Below, in pieces: positions 26,911-35,998 of a DNA stretch of 64,000 nucleotides (the stretch's first letter is position 1; each line of letters starts with the position of its first letter). Source of the DNA: Marispirochaeta sp964554875 (lineage in GTDB: Bacteria > Spirochaetota > Spirochaetia > JC444 > Marispirochaetaceae); assembly GCA_964554875.1 (NCBI GenBank), contig CAZKQJ010000011.1, positions 1 through 64,000 of the forward strand, read 5' to 3'. The notes beneath the pieces were generated by a model that was not told where the DNA came from, did not search any database, and saw nothing but the letters and a program-made list of their open reading frames with translations. The translations under genes were made by a program, and so were the position numbers.

Positions 26911-26925
26911 TAAGGACACAATATA

Positions 26926-29046
26926 ATGATTCATTCAGTTACCATTCCAATGGGGAGTGGTGAACTAATCATCGAAACCGGCAAAATGGCCAAACAGGCC
27001 AATGGTGCTGTCTTTGCACGTTATGAAGGCAGTGCTGTACTCGCTACGGTATGCTGCAGCGACAAACCGGTGGAAGGATTGGATTACGTTCCCCTGCAAG
27101 TTGAATATAATGAAAAGTACTACGCCGCAGGAAAGATTCCCGGGGGCTTTCTGAAAAGAGAAGGACGTCCAAAGGACAAGGAGATCCTTGTCTGCCGTCT
27201 TATCGACCGTCCCATGCGTCCTCTTTTTCACAAAGCTTTCAAACGTGACATTCAGGTTGTACCCACGGTGGTTTCCGCCGATCAGGTCAATCCTCCCGAT
27301 ATTATTGCAATGGTTGCTGCCTCCGCTGCGGTCGTTATATCCGATATTCCCTTTGAAGGGCCGGTCGGTGCGGTACGGATCAGTTCCGTCGATGGCGAGC
27401 TGATAGTCAATCCTACTTTTATCCAGATTGACCAGAGTGAGCTGGACATTATCGTCGCAGGTACCAGTGAAGGCATCACCATGGTCGAGGGTGGAGCGAA
27501 AGAGGTCCCCGAAGAACGGATGCTGGAAGCCATAGCTCTGGCTGAAGTAGAAATCAAGAAAATCTGCGCCGCACAGCTTGAACTGCGGGAAAAAGCCGGC
27601 AAAACAAAGCTTCCGCTGGTAGAAGAGGAAGAAGTTTTTGCTCTGGAAGACGGGATCAAATCTTTTGCAAGCCCGAAACTCGAGGAAGCCTGTTTTGTCC
27701 TGGGAAAATTTGAGCGTTATGCGGCTATAAAAGCGGTCAAGGAAGAGACTCTCAAGGCTTTCGAAGAAAAACTTGAAGAACAGGACTACGGGAAGGTAGA
27801 TAAGATCTTTGAAGATCTGGAATACAATATTGTACGTGATTCTATTCTGAACAAAGGTAAACGTACTGACGGGCGGGGTGTTGAAGATATCCGGCCGATA
27901 AGCTGCGAAATCAGGGTATTGCCCCGTACTCACGGTAGCGCCCTCTTTACCCGGGGAGAAACCCAGGCCTTGGCAATAACGACCCTGGGAACCGTCTCGG
28001 ATGAAAAGATTGTCGACGACATCGACGGCGACAAAAGCTATGAGAGCTTCATGCTTCATTACAACTTTCCTCCCTTCTCTGTTGGTGAAACAGGACGTAT
28101 GGGTACAGGTCGTCGGGAAATAGGTCATGGCCACCTTGCCCAGCGGGCAATAGAGGGGGTTCTCCCGAAAAAAGAGGACTTTCCCTATACTGTACGGGTC
28201 GTATCTGAGATCCTCGAGTCCAACGGCTCTTCATCCATGGCGACCGTATGCGGAAGCTCCCTTTCATTGCAGAGTGCCGGGGTTCCGATAAAGAAACCCG
28301 TTGCCGGCATCGCCATGGGCCTGATCAGCTCTCCGGATAAAACTGTGGTTCTTTCGGATATCCTCGGAGAAGAAGATCATTTGGGAGACATGGATTTCAA
28401 GGTTGCCGGAACCGAAGACGGGATTACGGCTTTTCAGATGGATATCAAGATTTCCGGGGTATCTCAGGAGATCATGGCCACTGCTCTCAGTCAGGCAAAG
28501 AAAGGACGGATGCATATCCTGGGTATCATGAACGAAACAATCAGTTCTCACCAGGGGAACATGTCCGAATACGCACCAAAGATTATTACTCTCAAGGTTG
28601 AAGAGGACAAGATCGGCGCTGTTATCGGACCCGGCGGCAAGGTGATCAAAGGCATAAGCGAGCGCTCAGGTGCCAGTATTAACATCGATGACAGTGGTCT
28701 CGTCACGATATTCGGCAGGGATCAGGCGAGCGCTGAGGCCGGCGAAGCTATGGTGCGCGGAATTGTTGAGGAGCCGGAAATTGGAACCGTCTATAAGGGA
28801 ACGGTAAAACGAATTATGGATTTTGGCGCCTTTGTCGAAATACTTCCCGGCAAAGAGGGGCTGGTGCATATTTCCAAACTGTCCCGGGAACGGGTTAACG
28901 CGGTATCTGATGTACTGAAAGTGGACCAGGAAATTCCGGTTAAGTTAATAGAGATCGACAGAATGGGAAGAATAAACTTGAGCTACATCGATGCCATCGA
29001 TCCAGATAACAGCAAAAGCGGTAATCAGGGGCAGAAAAGGCGATAG
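26926..29046 (+). CDS. pnp: Polynucleotide phosphorylase
   Basis: This is a 3'-5' phosphorolytic exoribonuclease of the RNA degradosome. The 706-residue protein has two RNase PH domains, with the second carrying the active-site stretch VAGTEDGITAFQMDIK near 490-505. A KH domain follows with IGPGGKVIKGI (about 565-575), then an S1 domain (GTVYKGTVKRIMDFGAFVEI). Length and order are standard. A strong terminator follows at 29077-29115. Confidence 0.98.
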   Translation: MIHSVTIPMGSGELIIETGKMAKQANGAVFARYEGSAVLATVCCSDKPVEGLDYVPLQVEYNEKYYAAGKIPGGFLKREGRPKDKEILVCRLIDRPMRPLFHKAFKRDIQVVPTVVSADQVNPPDIIAMVAASAAVVISDIPFEGPVGAVRISSVDGELIVNPTFIQIDQSELDIIVAGTSEGITMVEGGAKEVPEERMLEAIALAEVEIKKICAAQLELREKAGKTKLPLVEEEEVFALEDGIKSFASPKLEEACFVLGKFERYAAIKAVKEETLKAFEEKLEEQDYGKVDKIFEDLEYNIVRDSILNKGKRTDGRGVEDIRPISCEIRVLPRTHGSALFTRGETQALAITTLGTVSDEKIVDDIDGDKSYESFMLHYNFPPFSVGETGRMGTGRREIGHGHLAQRAIEGVLPKKEDFPYTVRVVSEILESNGSSSMATVCGSSLSLQSAGVPIKKPVAGIAMGLISSPDKTVVLSDILGEEDHLGDMDFKVAGTEDGITAFQMDIKISGVSQEIMATALSQAKKGRMHILGIMNETISSHQGNMSEYAPKIITLKVEEDKIGAVIGPGGKVIKGISERSGASINIDDSGLVTIFGRDQASAEAGEAMVRGIVEEPEIGTVYKGTVKRIMDFGAFVEILPGKEGLVHISKLSRERVNAVSDVLKVDQEIPVKLIEIDRMGRINLSYIDAIDPDNSKSGNQGQKRR

Positions 29047-29076
29047 CCTGTTCCCCGTGGATTAGCAGAAAGATTC

Positions 29077-29115
29077 AGCGGATTGTCCTGTCTTTATAGG
29101 GCAATCCGCTTTTTT
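29077..29115 (+). terminator. Intrinsic terminator after pnp
   Basis: A 13-bp stem (AGCGGATTGTCCT / AGGGCAATCCGCT, 29077-29089 and 29098-29110, one G-T pair) closes an 8-base loop and is followed by six T residues. It ends the rpsO-pnp transcript only 16 bases before the next ATG. dut must therefore start at an unseen promoter inside this stretch or rely on readthrough. Confidence 0.88.
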
Positions 29116-29130
29116 ACAAGGAGACTTTTG

Positions 29131-29577
29131 ATGGATGCTACAGGCTCAATTAGGGTTCCTGCAATACTTCCTGAATCAGGGGCACCAAAATATGCTACAG
29201 CAGTATCGTCCGGTGCTGACTTGATAGCAGCCCTGGATGATGCAATTGTTCTCAAAAGCCTCGAACGTACTCTGGTTCCAACAGGTCTCTTTCTGGAAAT
29301 TCCGTCAGGATATGAAGCCCAGGTACGGCCACGATCGGGACTTGCTCTGCGCAGGGGACTGACGGTACTGAACAGTCCCGGTACGATTGATGCCGACTAT
29401 CGTGGAGAAATCATGGTCATCATGGTTAATCTGTCTCCCGAAGAAGTTACTATTATGCCGGGAGAAAGAATTGCACAGATAGTTTTTGCACCTGTTATAC
29501 AAGCCGTTTTTGAAGCAGAGAACGAACTGGTAAATACAGAACGAGGCGCAGGAGGTTTCGGATCGACCGGTGTCTGA
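29131..29577 (+). CDS. dut: Deoxyuridine 5'-triphosphate nucleotidohydrolase
   Basis: dUTPase hydrolyses dUTP to dUMP, keeping uracil out of DNA. The 148-residue trimeric-type enzyme shows the five motifs: SSGADLIA, RPRSGLALRRG, GTIDADYRGEI (catalytic Asp region), RIAQIVFAP and the C-terminal P-loop-like RGAGGFGSTGV. I use the ATG at 29131, which has AAGGAG upstream; an upstream in-frame extension would run through the terminator. The end overlaps the lptF start by 8 bases. Confidence 0.95.
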   Translation: MDATGSIRVPAILPESGAPKYATAVSSGADLIAALDDAIVLKSLERTLVPTGLFLEIPSGYEAQVRPRSGLALRRGLTVLNSPGTIDADYRGEIMVIMVNLSPEEVTIMPGERIAQIVFAPVIQAVFEAENELVNTERGAGGFGSTGV

Positions 29578-30850
29578 TCTTAATGTAATACGGAGAAAAA
29601 CGATACTCTTCAGATATGTGGCGGGGGAGTTTATATTATCCTTCGCGGTTGTCTTTCTTTTTTTCTTTTTTATCTTCTTTATAAACCAGATTTTGCTGAT
29701 GGCGGAAGAAATCCTTTCCAAGAACGTTGCCCCGGGAGATGTTCTGCGTCTGATAGTCTATGCCGTACCGAATATTATCTCGTACAGTTTTCCCTTCTCC
29801 GCCCTGGTAGGCGGTTTGATGGCCGTTGGCAGACTTGTGGGGGATAATGAGATCCTTGCTATGCAGTCTGCGGGAATACCCCTTACAGCAATCGCGTTGC
29901 CGATTTTTACCCTTGGTCTGATTTTCGGGATTCTATCCTATTTCTCCAACGATGTACTTCTTCCAGCCGGAACGATGAAATTTAACACCCTGTACCGGGA
30001 AATTCTGTACAGTAACCCTGCTTTGGAACTCGAAGCCTATTCCATAAAGCGTTACCGGGACAGGGTAATTGCAACTGGCAAAGTTGAGGCGGGTACAATC
30101 GAGGATATTTTAATCTTCGACCAGGACGAAAAAAAGAACCGGAGAACCATTAATGCTTCAAAGGGAGTACTGGATAAAAACTACGGAAGCGGGGGAATAA
30201 TAAGTCTTCGTTTATACGATGTTGTGAGCATCGTAAGTGATCAGAAGCGGCGGGGATTCTACGAATACTCCCGTGCTGATGTCATGGAGTATAATATCCT
30301 CCTTAAGGATATCAGTCTTGCAGTCCATAGTCTTACTCCCCGGGAAAAGAGTGTCCGGGATATTCTGTCTGTAATCGAGGAAAAGAAAAATCAACTTGCC
30401 CAAAGAGTCACGCATAACCGGCAGCAGGAAGAACAACTCAGGGAGGATCTTTCAGCTGTCTATCTTGAGAATTTTTTGGCCGGAAAAACCTCCCTGGGTC
30501 CACGGATAACTGCCAAGCAGGAACAGCTTAAAACAGCCAGGGAACGGGATATCCGGGACCGATCGCTTCAAATGCATCTTCTTGAGTTCCATAAAAAGAT
30601 TGCCCTTCCGGCGGCCTGCGTCATTTTTCTGCTCTTTGCTTTTCCTGCGGGGGTTTTGACCAGAAAGGGAGGACGGTCCATCGGTTTCGGAATAGGGCTC
30701 TTCGTATGCATGCTGTACTGGGGATTTCTCTTTGCCGGACAAACCCTGGGAATCCGCTCCAACTTGTCACCCTGGATTGCAATCTGGGCAGGAAATCTGG
30801 TAATTCTCGCATCCGGAATTATCCTGCTGTTTATACGGAGCCGTCGATGA
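29570..30850 (+). CDS. lptF: LptF/LptG family permease (first copy)
   Basis: This 426-residue YjgP/YjgQ-family inner-membrane protein has membrane segments near 17-38, 60-85, 100-122 and, after a large periplasmic domain, three more from about 340 to 423. Paired LptF and LptG form the transmembrane part of the lipopolysaccharide export ABC transporter with LptB. The adjacent second family member supports this, although many spirochaetes lack true LPS and the cargo here is unknown. The start is a GTG at 29570 overlapping dut, with AGGAGG somewhat far upstream. Which copy is LptF and which LptG cannot be settled by eye. Confidence 0.88.
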   Translation: MSDLNVIRRKTILFRYVAGEFILSFAVVFLFFFFIFFINQILLMAEEILSKNVAPGDVLRLIVYAVPNIISYSFPFSALVGGLMAVGRLVGDNEILAMQSAGIPLTAIALPIFTLGLIFGILSYFSNDVLLPAGTMKFNTLYREILYSNPALELEAYSIKRYRDRVIATGKVEAGTIEDILIFDQDEKKNRRTINASKGVLDKNYGSGGIISLRLYDVVSIVSDQKRRGFYEYSRADVMEYNILLKDISLAVHSLTPREKSVRDILSVIEEKKNQLAQRVTHNRQQEEQLREDLSAVYLENFLAGKTSLGPRITAKQEQLKTARERDIRDRSLQMHLLEFHKKIALPAACVIFLLFAFPAGVLTRKGGRSIGFGIGLFVCMLYWGFLFAGQTLGIRSNLSPWIAIWAGNLVILASGIILLFIRSRR

Positions 30851-31920
30851 AGCTGCTGAGGCGCATGCTCCTGCTGGATTGCATTCCGGTTTTTGTTACC
30901 GCTCTCTTCTTTTTTGTGCTCATGCTGCAGATGGTCGATCTTTTTGGTAATCTGTGGAGATACCTGAACCAGGATGTACCGGTCCTGGTTATTCTTCAGC
31001 TTCAACTGCTTTATCTCCCCAAATGCATTTCCTACGCTGTTCCCATATCACTATTATTTGCCATTTCCTACACTCTGGGACTGCTCTACGGAAATAACGA
31101 GCTGATTGCCCTGCTTGGTTCTGGCGTTTCCCTTCGCTATGCAGTAACACCTTTATTATTTCTGGGAGCGTTTCTCGGCATCGGGCTTCTGGCATTTGAC
31201 GATGCCGTGGTTATTGAGAGCTACGGAAAAAAAAACGCTGTTATGCAGCAGGTGCTGGGACAGAGAGAAAATCTGAACAATACGAATGTTACGATACGAG
31301 GGAATGAGAGCGGCGTTATTTACTCGGCGGAGTATTATAATAATTCCGACAGAACCATATCGAATCTTGTTGTTCTCATGTTGACCGAAGATGGCAGGTT
31401 TAGGATGCGCGTAGATGCTGCCTGGGCAGAATATGATGGTTCTGCCTGGATTATGCGGGATGCCAGGGTATATACTTTCACAGAATCCGGACTGGCAGAA
31501 GAACGTTACGCCGAATATATCCATCCACTTTTGCGGGATGATCCAGTAAACTTTCAGCGTAAGCAGAAGGATATTGAAGAGATGACCCTGTCCGAAGCAC
31601 GGGTCTATATCGAAGAACTCAGGAAATCAGGACAGGAGAGCCGGGCTGAACGAACCGACTATTATAAAAGGATAGCCTTTGCTTTTACTCCAATAATCGT
31701 CGCTATGCTCTCTGCCGCGATTGGGAGCAGGTTCAAGAAGAATGTACTTCTTATGAGCCTGCTTTTGAGTCTGTCATTATCTGTGATCTTTTATGTTTTC
31801 CAGATGTTGACAAGTCTTTTTGCGGTAATAGGCTATCTATCACCGGTGGCTGGTTCATTTATTCCGGTAATAGTTTTTTTGGCCATCGGGGCTGCAATGT
31901 TAAAATTTATCCGTACATGA
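30847..31920 (+). CDS. lptG: LptF/LptG family permease (second copy)
   Basis: This is the 357-residue partner of the preceding permease. The ATG at 30847 overlaps its stop (ATGA), which fixes the start; a longer in-frame reading from 30706 would overlap deeply. Membrane segments lie near 10-33, 50-75, 95-120 and three after about 270, flanking a beta-jellyroll-like periplasmic domain (LNNTNVTIRGNESGVIYS). Coupled translation suggests one-to-one complex formation. No lptB, lptC or lptA is visible in the window. Confidence 0.87.
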   Translation: MKLLRRMLLLDCIPVFVTALFFFVLMLQMVDLFGNLWRYLNQDVPVLVILQLQLLYLPKCISYAVPISLLFAISYTLGLLYGNNELIALLGSGVSLRYAVTPLLFLGAFLGIGLLAFDDAVVIESYGKKNAVMQQVLGQRENLNNTNVTIRGNESGVIYSAEYYNNSDRTISNLVVLMLTEDGRFRMRVDAAWAEYDGSAWIMRDARVYTFTESGLAEERYAEYIHPLLRDDPVNFQRKQKDIEEMTLSEARVYIEELRKSGQESRAERTDYYKRIAFAFTPIIVAMLSAAIGSRFKKNVLLMSLLLSLSLSVIFYVFQMLTSLFAVIGYLSPVAGSFIPVIVFLAIGAAMLKFIRT

Positions 31921-31926
31921 GGTTCT

Positions 31927-33057
31927 ATGAGTATTAATTTCACCGTTACCGACAAGGATGATACGACCAGGGCACGAAAGGGCATTCTGGAACTCGCCCA
32001 TGGAAAGGTGGAAACCCCTTCTTTTATGCCTGTGGGAACCAATGGAAGCGTTAAGGCTATCTCCCATCAGAAACTCGAAGAGATGGGTGTCCCCATGATT
32101 TTGGGGAATACATATCATCTCTATCTGCGTCCCGGAACAGAAGTTATTGACGCCTACGGAGGACTGCATCAGTTTTCCGGCTGGAATGGAAATATCCTGA
32201 CTGATTCCGGCGGGTTCCAGGTTTTCTCCCTTGCCCCGTTTAGAAAAATTTCCGAGGAGGGCGTACACTTTAGAAGTCATATCGACGGCAGTTACCATGA
32301 ACTCACACCGGAAAAGGTAGTGGGCATACAGAATTCGCTGAACAGTGATATCGCCATGGTTCTTGATGTCTGTACCCCGCCTGATATCGAGTACCGTGAG
32401 GCCTTGAATGCCCTGGAAATCACCAGTGCATGGGCAAAAAGAAGCTTGAAGGAGTGGCAGCTGCATGATCCCGCGCCGGGGCGGGCACTTTTTCCGATTC
32501 TTCAGGGAAACTTCTATAAGGACCTGCGGCAGCGCAGTGCCGAGGAACTGCTTCCCCTGGATTTTCCCGGAGTCGCTGTGGGAGGACTTTCTGTGGGTGA
32601 ACCCTTTCCTCTTTTTCTTGAAATGCTTCATCACACCGGAGAACTTCTTCCTCCTGAAAAACCCCATTACCTTATGGGCATTGGTACTCCTGAATATATT
32701 CTCGCCGCTGTTGAAAATGGTATAGATCTGTTTGATTGCGTTTTTCCCACAAGGATAGCAAGAAACGGTTCCGTGTTTACCTCCAGGGGGGTAATGGCAC
32801 TGAAAAACGCTCAGTTTGAAAAGGATACAGGCCCAATCGAAGAGGAATGCGAGTGCTCAGCATGCCGTCGGTACAGCCGGGCGTATATTCGTCACTTATT
32901 CAAAGCCCGGGAGATTCTCGGATCAATGCTCGCTACTGAGCATAACATACATTTTCTTATGAGAATGACCAGGGATATTAGAACTGCAATTCTAAAATCA
33001 GCATTCCGAGAATATAAAGAGGCCTTTCTTGATGAGTACCGGGGAAAACACAAATAA
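31927..33057 (+). CDS. tgt: tRNA-guanine transglycosylase
   Basis: Tgt exchanges G34 for preQ1 in tRNAs with GUN anticodons, the step before QueA (encoded at 7468-8481). The 376-residue protein has SFMPVGTNGSVK, GNTYHLYLRPG, the substrate Asp region TDSGGFQVFSL, the nucleophile region FDCVFPTRIARNG (about 271-283), and the zinc site CECSAC with a downstream His. It sits in a run of overlapping or closely spaced genes from dut to the HEAT protein. Confidence 0.97.
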   Translation: MSINFTVTDKDDTTRARKGILELAHGKVETPSFMPVGTNGSVKAISHQKLEEMGVPMILGNTYHLYLRPGTEVIDAYGGLHQFSGWNGNILTDSGGFQVFSLAPFRKISEEGVHFRSHIDGSYHELTPEKVVGIQNSLNSDIAMVLDVCTPPDIEYREALNALEITSAWAKRSLKEWQLHDPAPGRALFPILQGNFYKDLRQRSAEELLPLDFPGVAVGGLSVGEPFPLFLEMLHHTGELLPPEKPHYLMGIGTPEYILAAVENGIDLFDCVFPTRIARNGSVFTSRGVMALKNAQFEKDTGPIEEECECSACRRYSRAYIRHLFKAREILGSMLATEHNIHFLMRMTRDIRTAILKSAFREYKEAFLDEYRGKHK

Positions 33058-34615
33058 AAGCAACACTCGAAGCACCCTGGCGACCTTTATTGTCATGGGG
33101 TGTACTTTTCTCTCCAGACTGCTGGGCTTTGTCCGCAATGCTCTTATTGCATCGCTATTCGGCGCAGGAGGCGAAGCCAGTATTCTGCATTTGACCTTCG
33201 CGGTCCCCAACAATCTGCGCAAACTTATGGCCGAGGGAGCCCTGTCCTCAGCCTTTATTCCTGAAATATCCGTCTCTTTGGTAGAAGATCCCGCAGGAGG
33301 AAAAGCGCGGAGGCTGACAAGTCTTCTTATCGGTTTTCAAATAACAGTGCTGGTCCCCGTATGCATTTTGGCGGTTGTATTTGCGGAAGAATTGATTCGC
33401 TATGTTCTTTCTGAACTCTCAGATCCCGGACAAATACATCTGGCCGCGGATCTGCTGCGATGGTTTATCTTTTACATTCTTCTGATCAGTATAAATGCTG
33501 CCATCATGGCTGTTCTCAACAGTCACGGACGTTTTTTTGTTCCGGCTTTCACTCCGGTGCTGTTTTCCATTGCCGTAATCAGCAGTCTCGTACTCTTCTA
33601 TTCCCGCCTAGGAGTATTTTCCATGGCAGTGGGAGTCCTTTTCGGCGGCCTGGGGCAGATTTTGTTTCAGTTACCCTTTTTTCTCAAGCAGGGCTACAGC
33701 CTTTTGCCGTCCTTCAAATTCAGGAGTCCAGGGTTTAAAAATGTCATGCGCAGGTGGGGGCCGGTAGTCGCTGCATCCTCCATCTTTTCGATAATTCAGA
33801 TTATCGCGATCCGCTTTGCCTCAGGAATCGATGAAAAAGGAGTGGCGGGACTTCAAAATGCAATTATCTTCTGGCAGTTGCCCATGGGTATTTTCTCCGC
33901 ATCCGTAACCACAGTCATGTTTCCCCGCATGAGCAGACAGTTCGCTGAAGGCGACGATGAAGCCCTGGACGATTCTATTCGCCTTGGTATTGATCTGCTC
34001 ATGATTCTGCTTGTTCCTTCTATGCTGGTGCTCCTTTTTCTTGGCAAAGAGATTATAGCCGTCGCGTACCAACGGAATCGCTTTGGAGTGGACGACACCT
34101 TGTACACGTTTCAGGTTCTGAAAGCCTACACCTATGGACTTTTTTCGGTGGGAGTTTTTAATTTCCTTCAGAGATACTACTTTTCTGCCGGAAACTACCG
34201 CCGGGTAACAATTACGGCTGGTATAGTTGCCGTGGCTGATATTCTATTGTCCCTCTGGTGGAAGGAGACAAGCCTCGGTGTAGCCGGACTGGCGTATGCG
34301 AATACGGCTGCTTTCAGCATCGGCTTCATGGCTCTTTATCTTCCATGCCTCCGGCGCAGCAAGTACGGTCTGTTGCAGCGAAACCTGAAAACACTTGTAA
34401 AAATATCGGTTTCCATGGTACCCGGTATTTTCGTGTTTGTCCTTTACAGCAATTACGCTGGCAGTTGGTGGCAGGAAGGTGCCTCTGTTCTCAATCTGCT
34501 GCGGCTGATTTTTCCGAGTCTGATTTTTTCGGTAATCAGCCTTGCCATGTATAAAATCCTTAAAGTTGAGGCCATCGACATATTATTTCGTAGACGGAGG
34601 GTTAGAATTGAATAG
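33032..34615 (+). CDS. murJ: Lipid II flippase MurJ
   Basis: MurJ flips lipid II across the inner membrane for peptidoglycan synthesis. The 527-residue MATE-like protein has about 14 hydrophobic segments and the family N-terminus FLSRLLGFVRNALIASLFGAG (residues about 27-47, with the functional Arg residues) followed by AEGALSSAFIPE. I use the ATG at 33032 rather than a TTG one codon earlier. It overlaps tgt by 26 bases and the next gene by 8. Confidence 0.95.
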   Translation: MSTGENTNKSNTRSTLATFIVMGCTFLSRLLGFVRNALIASLFGAGGEASILHLTFAVPNNLRKLMAEGALSSAFIPEISVSLVEDPAGGKARRLTSLLIGFQITVLVPVCILAVVFAEELIRYVLSELSDPGQIHLAADLLRWFIFYILLISINAAIMAVLNSHGRFFVPAFTPVLFSIAVISSLVLFYSRLGVFSMAVGVLFGGLGQILFQLPFFLKQGYSLLPSFKFRSPGFKNVMRRWGPVVAASSIFSIIQIIAIRFASGIDEKGVAGLQNAIIFWQLPMGIFSASVTTVMFPRMSRQFAEGDDEALDDSIRLGIDLLMILLVPSMLVLLFLGKEIIAVAYQRNRFGVDDTLYTFQVLKAYTYGLFSVGVFNFLQRYYFSAGNYRRVTITAGIVAVADILLSLWWKETSLGVAGLAYANTAAFSIGFMALYLPCLRRSKYGLLQRNLKTLVKISVSMVPGIFVFVLYSNYAGSWWQEGASVLNLLRLIFPSLIFSVISLAMYKILKVEAIDILFRRRRVRIE

Positions 34616-35954
34616 ATTGACACATACGGGAATACTCTTTCTTTTAATAATGTCCCTTTCAAGTCAACATGCCCTGGGACAGGAGAATGAGAAACCTGCC
34701 GATAGTCGGGACATGGATCAACGTCGCGATATGCTGCTCTACGGCATAGACAATGAGGTAATTTCCCTGCTGAAGGATCTGGAAAATGACGAAGATGTAG
34801 AGGAATACAGCGATGAAATCATGAAACTTCTCGTTGACTCGAGGAACCAGGAACTAAAGGCCGCGGCTGTTCGAATATTCAGCGCCATCAAATACAAACC
34901 GGCTCTTGAAGAAGTACAACAAATTCTCATGGACTATCCTGAGAAAGAGGAGCTCATAGTCGCGGGAATGGAATATCTTGTTGAACTCGACCACAGGGAG
35001 AGCGTGGATATCTTCAAGGATTTTTCAAATTCTCCCCGGACAACGGTTGCAATGAAGGCGGTAGAGGGTATTGGCAAGCTGGGAAATGCTGAAGATATCG
35101 ATTATCTGCGAGCTCTTTACGACGATACTTCCCTGGCCCAAAACGTACGGGCCTCCGCTTTAAGTGCGCTAGGAATGCTGAAAGACAGTGGGAGTGTTCC
35201 TTTTTTAACGGAGATTGTTAACGATACAAGTCGGGAACGATCGTATCGCTGGCGAGCCTGCCAGGCCCTGGGAGAGATCGGCACCCCCGAAGTTCTGCCG
35301 GTTCTCGCGGATCTACTGAACGATGATGATACCATTCTGCGAACCTACGCGGTGCGGGCCCTCACTGGTTTTGAAAGCAATGAGGTCATCGATTATTTAA
35401 TTGAAGCTCTACGCGACTCCTTCTGGCGGGTCCGTCTTGCGGCAGCTGAGACTCTTGGAGAGAGAAGGGAGAAGGATGCTCTTGATATTCTTGTTTACAA
35501 GGCTACCCGGGATCCTGAAGAGAGAATCCGCATAGCTGCAATCCAGGCTCTTGGAAAGATTGGAGGAAAATCCTACCGCACTCTCAGGGAGATAGCGGAA
35601 AATCAGCGTTATTCGCAGGCCACAAGGATTGTCGCAATTCAGCAGGTAATAGAGCATGACCTGGCAAGTTCCTTCGATCTTATCAATACGATTATGGAAA
35701 AAGAGGGAAAACATCCCAATTCCCGTATTTTCATTGAGCTGGTAAAGGCCATGTCACAGGAGAAAAATCCGAGACTGGATTCATACTTCGAAAAGTTTCT
35801 GGACCACGGGGATGTCTCTGTAGTCCTGATGACGCTTAAGGGGATAAAGGAAAACCGTTTCAGCGGATTGCGGGAGAAGGTTAAAGCCTTGAGCGAGAGC
35901 AATACCTCTTCATCAATAAAAAAGGCAGCCGAGGAGACCCTGGAAAAGCTGTAA
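34608..35954 (+). CDS. Exported HEAT-repeat protein
   Basis: This is a 448-residue protein with a signal peptide (about 1-22, ending ALGQ) and then an array of HEAT/armadillo-like helical pairs (about 55-445). An example is RACQALGEIGTPEVLPVLADLL followed by the parallel RTYAVRALTGFESNEVIDYLIEAL unit. Such scaffolds bind other proteins; no catalytic motif is seen. The start is the TTG at 34608, because it places a full signal peptide behind a GGAGGG site 6-7 bases upstream. It overlaps murJ by 8 bases, hinting at an envelope role, which is inference. Confidence 0.85.
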   Translation: MNRLTHTGILFLLIMSLSSQHALGQENEKPADSRDMDQRRDMLLYGIDNEVISLLKDLENDEDVEEYSDEIMKLLVDSRNQELKAAAVRIFSAIKYKPALEEVQQILMDYPEKEELIVAGMEYLVELDHRESVDIFKDFSNSPRTTVAMKAVEGIGKLGNAEDIDYLRALYDDTSLAQNVRASALSALGMLKDSGSVPFLTEIVNDTSRERSYRWRACQALGEIGTPEVLPVLADLLNDDDTILRTYAVRALTGFESNEVIDYLIEALRDSFWRVRLAAAETLGERREKDALDILVYKATRDPEERIRIAAIQALGKIGGKSYRTLREIAENQRYSQATRIVAIQQVIEHDLASSFDLINTIMEKEGKHPNSRIFIELVKAMSQEKNPRLDSYFEKFLDHGDVSVVLMTLKGIKENRFSGLREKVKALSESNTSSSIKKAAEETLEKL

Positions 35955-35998
35955 ACCGCGGCTGCCTGGTATCATCATACTAATCCCCGATAGTCAGG

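Noticed and set aside
35920..35970. GGCAGCCG ... CGGCTGCC inverted repeat at the end of the HEAT-protein gene as a terminator.
   Set aside because: Half lies in coding sequence, the loop is about 28 bases, and no T-run follows.
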